Source: Thermoplasmata archaeon (lineage in GTDB: Archaea > Thermoplasmatota > Thermoplasmata > Lutacidiplasmatales > UBA184). Taken from it: a DNA stretch of 9,792 bases. The translations under genes and the position numbers were made by a program. The notes beneath the pieces are model-generated. The model made no database searches, was not told the origin of the DNA, and saw nothing but the letters and a program-made list of their open reading frames with translations. Each line of letters opens with the position of its first letter. The first letter of the stretch is position 1. Shown here in pieces: positions 6,075 through 9,792 of the stretch. The DNA is taken from NCBI GenBank assembly GCA_021798415.1, contig JAJZGO010000052.1:1-9792 (forward strand). Reading direction: 5' to 3'.

Positions 6075-7031
6075 TTAGCCGCTCGTCAGCATCGTCGCCC
6101 GGACGCCGCCCTTTACGAGGTCGACCACCGCCCCGAGCAGCGTTCCCTCGGTGTACGCGCTTCCGGGGTTGATGGCGGGCGTTCTGCCTAGGGTGACGGA
6201 CCCCTTGGATTCGTGGATGTGGCCGTGGAGACCGAGGAGGGGCTGGTGGCGTTCGATCGCCGAGCGCACCGCCGTCGATCCCACGTGGACCATGTCCGGC
6301 TCACCGCCCGGGGCCATCACTTTCGTAAGGTTCTCGTCGAGGCGGGGCGCGAGGTCGAGGGGCGTGTTGTGCGGCGGGACGTGGAGGTTGAAGACGGCCT
6401 GTCGGGGGTCCTCGAGGCGGGCCACGCCGTCGTCGATCCGTCGTGCGATCTCCTCCTCGGAGAGCTCCCGGTTCGTTCGCCAGGGCGTCACGTTCGAGTA
6501 GGGGAGCGTGAGGAGCTCGTGGTGGTTGTCGATCCTCAGGACCTCGCGGTCCGTGAGCTCGGCGAATCCGTCGGCGGCGATCACGTCCTCCATCGGCGTG
6601 AAGTCGTCGTTCCCCAGGCCGAGCAGGAGCCGGGACCCTCCGCCCGCCATCCGCTCCTTCGCCCAGTCGAGCCACCGGCGCAGCTCGCCGAGCTGGAGCT
6701 CGAGGAAGACCCGGTCGGCCCTCGTCCGGTCCTGGAGGAGCGCCGACCACTCGGCCCGCGTCGTCCGGAAGGGGACCGTCGCGGAGTCCCGCAGCCACTC
6801 CTCGAGCCTCGCGACCTCGTCCGCCGAGCGGCCGGTGCGCGTCTCCCCCTCGACCGTGACGCTGTAGCCGCCGTCCTCCTCGAAGAGGGGCGTCATCGTC
6901 TTCGCGGCCATGTCGCCGCCGACGACGAGCACTTCGGCCCGGTAGACCCGGGCGGCGTTCACGAACTTGCGGAAACAGATCGACGAACCGTGGATATCGG
7001 CGACGAAGAAGACCCGGGTCGGTCGTGCCAT
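6075..7031 (-). CDS. Calcineurin-like metallophosphoesterase with a long internal insertion
   Basis: The 318-residue protein has the ordered metal-binding motifs of the calcineurin-like family: ADIHG (Asp12, His14), VVGGDM (Asp40), LGNDD (Asn141, Asp142), NLHVPPH (His217) and GHIH (His271, His273). NPGSAYTEG near 288-296 is the ending seen in the YfcE/MJ0936-type subgroup. No signal peptide or membrane helix is visible, so it should be cytosolic, using two metals to cleave phosphomono- or diesters. Two features are odd. The GNHE motif reads GNDD, and about 100 residues separate GGD from GND where compact members have roughly 30. The extra part (about 66-128) is charged and helical. ATG 7031 is preceded by GAGGG at 7042-7038 with 6-base spacing. 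The substrate is unknown. Confidence 0.93.
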   Translation of the reverse strand: MARPTRVFFVADIHGSSICFRKFVNAARVYRAEVLVVGGDMAAKTMTPLFEEDGGYSVTVEGETRTGRSADEVARLEEWLRDSATVPFRTTRAEWSALLQDRTRADRVFLELQLGELRRWLDWAKERMAGGGSRLLLGLGNDDFTPMEDVIAADGFAELTDREVLRIDNHHELLTLPYSNVTPWRTNRELSEEEIARRIDDGVARLEDPRQAVFNLHVPPHNTPLDLAPRLDENLTKVMAPGGEPDMVHVGSTAVRSAIERHQPLLGLHGHIHESKGSVTLGRTPAINPGSAYTEGTLLGAVVDLVKGGVRATMLTSG

Positions 7032-7037
7032 CGATGG

Positions 7038-7042
7038 CCCTC
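7038..7042 (-). promoter_or_regulatory. Ribosome binding site of the metallophosphoesterase
   Basis: The minus strand reads GAGGG six bases before the ATG at 7031. It is a short match to the archaeal Shine-Dalgarno sequence at good spacing, and the upstream TATA-like box lies too far away for a leaderless start. Confidence 0.4.
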
Positions 7043-7067
7043 GAAGCGCGGGCCGCAGCCGGCGACC

Positions 7068-7076
7068 GATTATGAG
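7068..7076 (-). promoter_or_regulatory. Possible TATA box of the metallophosphoesterase
   Basis: The minus strand reads CTCATAATC, centred about 41 bases before the ATG. Initiation some 26 bases downstream would leave a leader of about 15 bases that includes the GAGGG element. The gap to the end of phosphoesterase B is otherwise very GC-rich, so this box stands out. Confidence 0.35.
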
Positions 7077-7153
7077 ACTATCCGAACCCGCGATCGTCGG
7101 GAAGCGACGCGGGGGGACCGCCGCTCCCCTCCGCGGGGCCGGCTCGGGCCGCG

Positions 7154-9514
7154 TCAGGTCGAGCGGACGAAGATCGAACCGTCAAGCTCGAACAGCCGAC
7201 CCGGCACGGCGGGGGTCGTGAGGCCGAGGGTGACGTCCCCGGGATACGCGATGGGAACCGCGCCCGAGATGGCCGCGAACGTCACGGCGACCGTCATCGG
7301 GGCATGGACGACGACCACCGACGTCGGCGAGCCGGAGGCCGTGTACCCCGGCACGGCGCCGATGGCGTAGGCATACGTGCCGTTCGGGGTCCAGAACGTG
7401 AGGGTGGAGAGCGTGGACGATTCCGTCACGCCCCTCAGACTGACCGACCACGTCGTCCCCGCGGCGAGACCGGTCTCCTGGAACGTCACGAGATACGCGT
7501 GGACGAACGTGACCGGGACGGTCGTCCCGGAACCCGAGAGGTTGACGTATCCGGCCGGCTTCTTCGGAGCCATGTTGGGGACGGCGCCGACGACCCAGCT
7601 GTATTTCGCGACCGGAACATGGAACGTGATGGTGGCCGTCGAGGAGCTCGCGAGCGAACCTCCTACCGTCACGGACCATTCGGTCCCGACCGGAAGGCCC
7701 GTCTCGGCGAAAGTGAGCGGAGCGCCCGAGCCAACGGTCAGGGAGGTGGTGGCCGAGGCGGACCGGCCCAAGGAATCCGTGACCGTAACGCCGATCGAGT
7801 ACGTTCCCCCGGCGGAAGGCGTGCACGGTAGGGACGGGGTATTGGCGCTCAGGCAGCCGGGCGGAAGCCCGGAGTAAGCGTACTGAAGACCTCCGGAGCC
7901 GCCCGAGGCGGCGACCTCCAGTACGGCGGTGCCCCCGACGGAGACGGAGGCGGGGACCGCGATGAACGACGAGACGACCGGCGCTCCGGGGGTGAAGGTA
8001 ACGCCGACCGACGCGGCCGAGCCGGCGACGCCGACCGTTCCCGATCCGGGCAGGACGGTATATCCCGACACGGGGCCGACCGTGTACGGGTAGCTACCGT
8101 TGGCCAACGAGAACGCAATCGTGGTCGACGACGAGGACCCCACGACGCCCCCGAGCGTCACCGACCACGTTGTCCCGGCGGGGAGCCCGGTCTCTCGGAA
8201 CGACACCGGGTACAGCGGGGCGAAGAGAGCGACTTCGGTGAGGTTCGAGGACATCGTGACCGTGGGCGAGGAGGTTGAACCCGTGTAGCTGCCGCTTCCG
8301 GTCCCCCGCCAGCCGGCGAACCCGTAGCCGCTCGCGGGGCTCTCCGACAATGTCACCGAGCTCCCCGCCGCGTAGGTTCCGGACGGCGGCAAGACGGAGC
8401 CGCCCGCCGCCGGCGTCGCAGCGGTCGACAGCGTGTACGTGGCTCCCGAACCGCCGCACGACGGGTTGTTGAAGAACGCCATCAGGGGCGGGTACGTGGT
8501 CCACGAGTCATGATGGCCGGTGTGGCCGAGACCGAGCATCCACTCGGTCGTCGTCAGAATGGAGAAGAGCGAGTACGGCGTGGCCGACGTGTAGTGAGGG
8601 GTCGCGCACGGTCCGACCGCCGCGGTGTAAACGACGCCGCCCCCGGTCGAACCCATGTACCCGCGCGTGTCGCTCAGGTTCGCCTCGTCGTACGTGATCA
8701 GAAAGGCGGTCGACCGGACCCAGGCCGCGCTGCTGTTGAGGATGGGGGAGAGGAAACCTCGAAGCCACGCGTCCCCACAGCTCACGAGCGTCTCCCACGC
8801 GGGGCCCGAGCACAGATTGTGGGCATCGTGCGTCTGGTTCGGCACGATGAGGGCGTAGTTCGGCATCGTCCCGGCCGCGAGGTCCGTGGACAGGGGGCCG
8901 AACCCGACGTCGTGGCTGTCGCAATAGGACGCGGGGTTCCGGACGTCCTGGTACCACGCGAACGGATTGTGGCCCGAGTTGTAGGCCGCGGTGTGCGACG
9001 GGGAGATCGCGTCGCACGGCTTCGGCATCGACTCCTCGAACGTCATCCACGACAGGCCCGCGGTCGCGGTGAGGTCGGCGAGGTTGGACGTGGAATACTC
9101 CTTCAGCGTTGACCACGTGTTCCCGGAAGTGATCGCGAAGTAGTCCCCGTTCGAGCCGTGCTTCGGCGAGTAGGTCTGCGACGCGTAGGCGTACTGGTTC
9201 GCGAGGTACCTTTGGTAGCTCCCGTTCTGGAGAACCCACGAGGCGTTCGCGTTCTCCATCATGATGACCACCACGTGCTGGATCGGGGTCGGAAACGTCG
9301 CGGCGGGGGCGAGCGGGGACGGGAGGGCGGAGGATTGGGAGGCAGGCGGGAACGCCCCGGCGTTGCCCAAGGCTAGAACGACGGTGCTCGTGACCGCGAG
9401 GAGGGCGATCGAGGAGACCCAGAAGAGGCGCCACCGATTGGTGGTCGCCACCGCTCTCGCGGCCCAAGGTCGACGTTGCCTCGGCGGCGGGCGAATCCGC
9501 CCCGGCGCGATCAC
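7154..9514 (-). CDS. Phosphoesterase B: large membrane-anchored phosphoesterase with surface repeats
   Basis: From GTG 9514 the protein has 786 residues and is a paralogue of phosphoesterase A. An Arg-rich tail (1-29) is followed by a membrane helix (30-49) and an exported catalytic domain to about 350 with VVVIMMEN (Glu87, Asn88), HGSNGDY (Ser121, probable nucleophile), EESMPKPCD, VPNQTHDAHN (Asp230, His232), CGDAW (Asp248) and LITYDEAN (Asp276, Glu277). The conserved histidine before the LTTTEW helix is Leu316, so one expected ligand is missing. Then come an InlB-like beta repeat (about 360-431), a first ETGLP repeat (437-509), a PKD/Ig-like domain (512-594) and two more ETGLP repeats (600-672, 676-747). 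It probably cleaves phosphate esters at the cell surface. No C-terminal anchor is seen. Start codons ATG 9574 and TTG 9529 are in frame; a TTAAAA box at 9557-9562 argues against ATG 9574. Confidence 0.9.
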   Translation of the reverse strand: MIAPGRIRPPPRQRRPWAARAVATTNRWRLFWVSSIALLAVTSTVVLALGNAGAFPPASQSSALPSPLAPAATFPTPIQHVVVIMMENANASWVLQNGSYQRYLANQYAYASQTYSPKHGSNGDYFAITSGNTWSTLKEYSTSNLADLTATAGLSWMTFEESMPKPCDAISPSHTAAYNSGHNPFAWYQDVRNPASYCDSHDVGFGPLSTDLAAGTMPNYALIVPNQTHDAHNLCSGPAWETLVSCGDAWLRGFLSPILNSSAAWVRSTAFLITYDEANLSDTRGYMGSTGGGVVYTAAVGPCATPHYTSATPYSLFSILTTTEWMLGLGHTGHHDSWTTYPPLMAFFNNPSCGGSGATYTLSTAATPAAGGSVLPPSGTYAAGSSVTLSESPASGYGFAGWRGTGSGSYTGSTSSPTVTMSSNLTEVALFAPLYPVSFRETGLPAGTTWSVTLGGVVGSSSSTTIAFSLANGSYPYTVGPVSGYTVLPGSGTVGVAGSAASVGVTFTPGAPVVSSFIAVPASVSVGGTAVLEVAASGGSGGLQYAYSGLPPGCLSANTPSLPCTPSAGGTYSIGVTVTDSLGRSASATTSLTVGSGAPLTFAETGLPVGTEWSVTVGGSLASSSTATITFHVPVAKYSWVVGAVPNMAPKKPAGYVNLSGSGTTVPVTFVHAYLVTFQETGLAAGTTWSVSLRGVTESSTLSTLTFWTPNGTYAYAIGAVPGYTASGSPTSVVVVHAPMTVAVTFAAISGAVPIAYPGDVTLGLTTPAVPGRLFELDGSIFVRST
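7274..7489 (-). repeat. ETGLP surface repeat 3 of phosphoesterase B
   Basis: This codes for a repeat of about 72 residues beginning VTFQETGLAAGTTWSVSLRG, with a middle NGTYAYAIGAVPGY and a final beta strand VAVTFAA. It follows repeat 2 at a spacing of 76 residues. It is the most divergent copy in the signature (Leu-Ala in place of Leu-Pro, and Arg before the last Gly). The unit looks like a small all-beta module. Confidence 0.75.
7499..7717 (-). repeat. ETGLP surface repeat 2 of phosphoesterase B
   Basis: This codes for a repeat beginning LTFAETGLPVGTEWSVTVGG, followed by a Ser/Thr-rich strand, KYSWVVGAV, a Lys-containing loop KKPAGY, and an ending VPVTFVH. The Lys-Lys loop breaks the Gly-rich pattern of the other copies. 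Confidence 0.75.
7988..8206 (-). repeat. ETGLP surface repeat 1 of phosphoesterase B
   Basis: This codes for a repeat beginning VSFRETGLPAGTTWSVTLGG, with NGSYPYTVGPVSGY in the middle and VGVTFTP at the end. It is separated from repeat 2 by an inserted PKD/Ig-like domain of about 83 residues (7733-7981). I read this as a domain inserted between two neighbouring modules. Confidence 0.75.
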
Positions 9515-9556
9515 ACCTCTTCCCCGCAACGGGTGTATGCGCAACTTCCGACGGTG

Positions 9557-9562
9557 TTTTAA
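9557..9562 (-). promoter_or_regulatory. Probable TATA box of phosphoesterase B
   Basis: The minus strand reads GCTTAAAACACC, with TTAAAA centred about 45 bases before GTG 9514 and about 30 before TTG 9529. It lies inside the longest possible reading frame, only 15 bases after ATG 9574, which makes that ATG an unlikely start. Transcription would begin near 9532. Confidence 0.4.
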
Positions 9563-9598
9563 GCGTTCCGCCATAGTCCGGATTCCGCGGGCCCGGCC

Positions 9599-9625
9599 CC
9601 GAGCCCCTTACGGGTTTGGGCTCGG
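9599..9625. repeat. Perfect 8-bp inverted repeat
   Basis: CCGAGCCC (9599-9606) and GGGCTCGG (9618-9625) are exact reverse complements around an 11-base spacer. As RNA this would be a strong GC hairpin on either strand. It lies about 37 bases upstream of the phosphoesterase B TATA box and could be a regulator binding site, or a termination hairpin for a neighbouring transcript. Confidence 0.5.
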
Positions 9626-9738
9626 ATTTCGCCGACTCGCTGCGTACGTAGGAAGGCGGAAAGGACGGCGCACCCGCCCCGCGCGACGGATCGAACGTCC
9701 GACCGGAGGGACCGAACGCCGTTTCGGAGAGAGTTGAA

Positions 9739-9775
9739 GGGTTCCCGGGCGACGCCCGGGAACCCGAAAAGGGTT
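9739..9775. repeat. Perfect 12-bp inverted repeat with a competing second stem
   Basis: GGGTTCCCGGGC (9739-9750) pairs exactly with GCCCGGGAACCC (9754-9765) around the loop GAC. The last five bases of the second arm, AACCC (9761-9765), can also pair with GGGTT at 9771-9775 across GAAAA. The two stems share AACCC, so each limits the other. No T-run follows on either strand. It may belong to a transcript that continues beyond the window. Confidence 0.6.
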
Positions 9776-9792
9776 GACCGCTCGAAGGCCTG

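Larger units (their letters stand above)
9575..9792. other. Right-end intergenic region without a convincing gene
   Basis: Open frames cross this stretch on both strands, but their translations are Arg/Pro-rich with no recognisable motif, as expected from GC-rich non-coding DNA. I see no tRNA or rRNA signature. What stands out are two perfect inverted repeats (9599-9625 and 9739-9765), listed separately. Both lie upstream of the likely phosphoesterase B promoter. Confidence 0.45.

Noticed and set aside
6213..7370. Plus-strand open frame spanning the metallophosphoesterase and the next gap
   Set aside because: It is a shadow frame of the metallophosphoesterase, with no recognisable fold and biased composition.
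9575..9792. Possible tRNA or small-RNA gene in the right-end gap
   Set aside because: No T-arm, anticodon-arm or acceptor pairing pattern could be fitted; the hairpins present do not make a cloverleaf.

Overview
The window is GC-rich and densely coded, and it most likely comes from an archaeon. My best guess is a high-GC member of Thermoplasmata from an acidic or soil habitat. Three things point there. TATA-like AT-rich boxes sit about 25-28 bases upstream of several starts, as expected for archaeal, partly leaderless promoters. There are two large secreted or membrane-anchored phosphoesterases. One of them carries three 'ETGLPxGTxWSV' surface repeats, which I recall as common in secreted proteins of that class. 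No rRNA, tRNA, CRISPR array, transposase or phage gene is visible, so the taxonomic call is an inference.

Layout, left to right: the C-terminal end of a short-chain dehydrogenase (+, 1-224); a small cupin (-, 238-594); a PLP-dependent trans-sulfuration enzyme (-, 640-1779); phosphoesterase A with an N-terminal membrane anchor and a C-terminal beta-sandwich (-, stop at 1871, start most likely TTG at 3091); a divergent promoter region (3092-3342); an APC-superfamily permease (+, 3343-4995) followed closely by a nucleotidyltransferase-fold protein (+, 5037-6068); a calcineurin-like metallophosphoesterase (-, 6075-7031) convergent with it; and phosphoesterase B (-, stop at 7154, start near 9514), which is a larger paralogue of A. 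The right end (9575-9792) has no convincing gene but contains two strong inverted repeats.

Functionally this is a mixed neighbourhood: sulfur amino-acid metabolism, amino-acid-type transport, and extracellular phosphate-ester hydrolysis. The clearest theme is the pair of paralogous phosphoesterases on the same strand. They are built alike (Arg-rich cytoplasmic tail, one membrane helix, exported catalytic domain) but carry different C-terminal extensions, and each appears to have lost a different conserved catalytic or metal-binding residue. I did not find a clear multi-gene defence or mobile system. The most open items are this reciprocal loss, the orphan nucleotidyltransferase next to the permease, the long insertion in the metallophosphoesterase, and the switch-like hairpin at the right edge.
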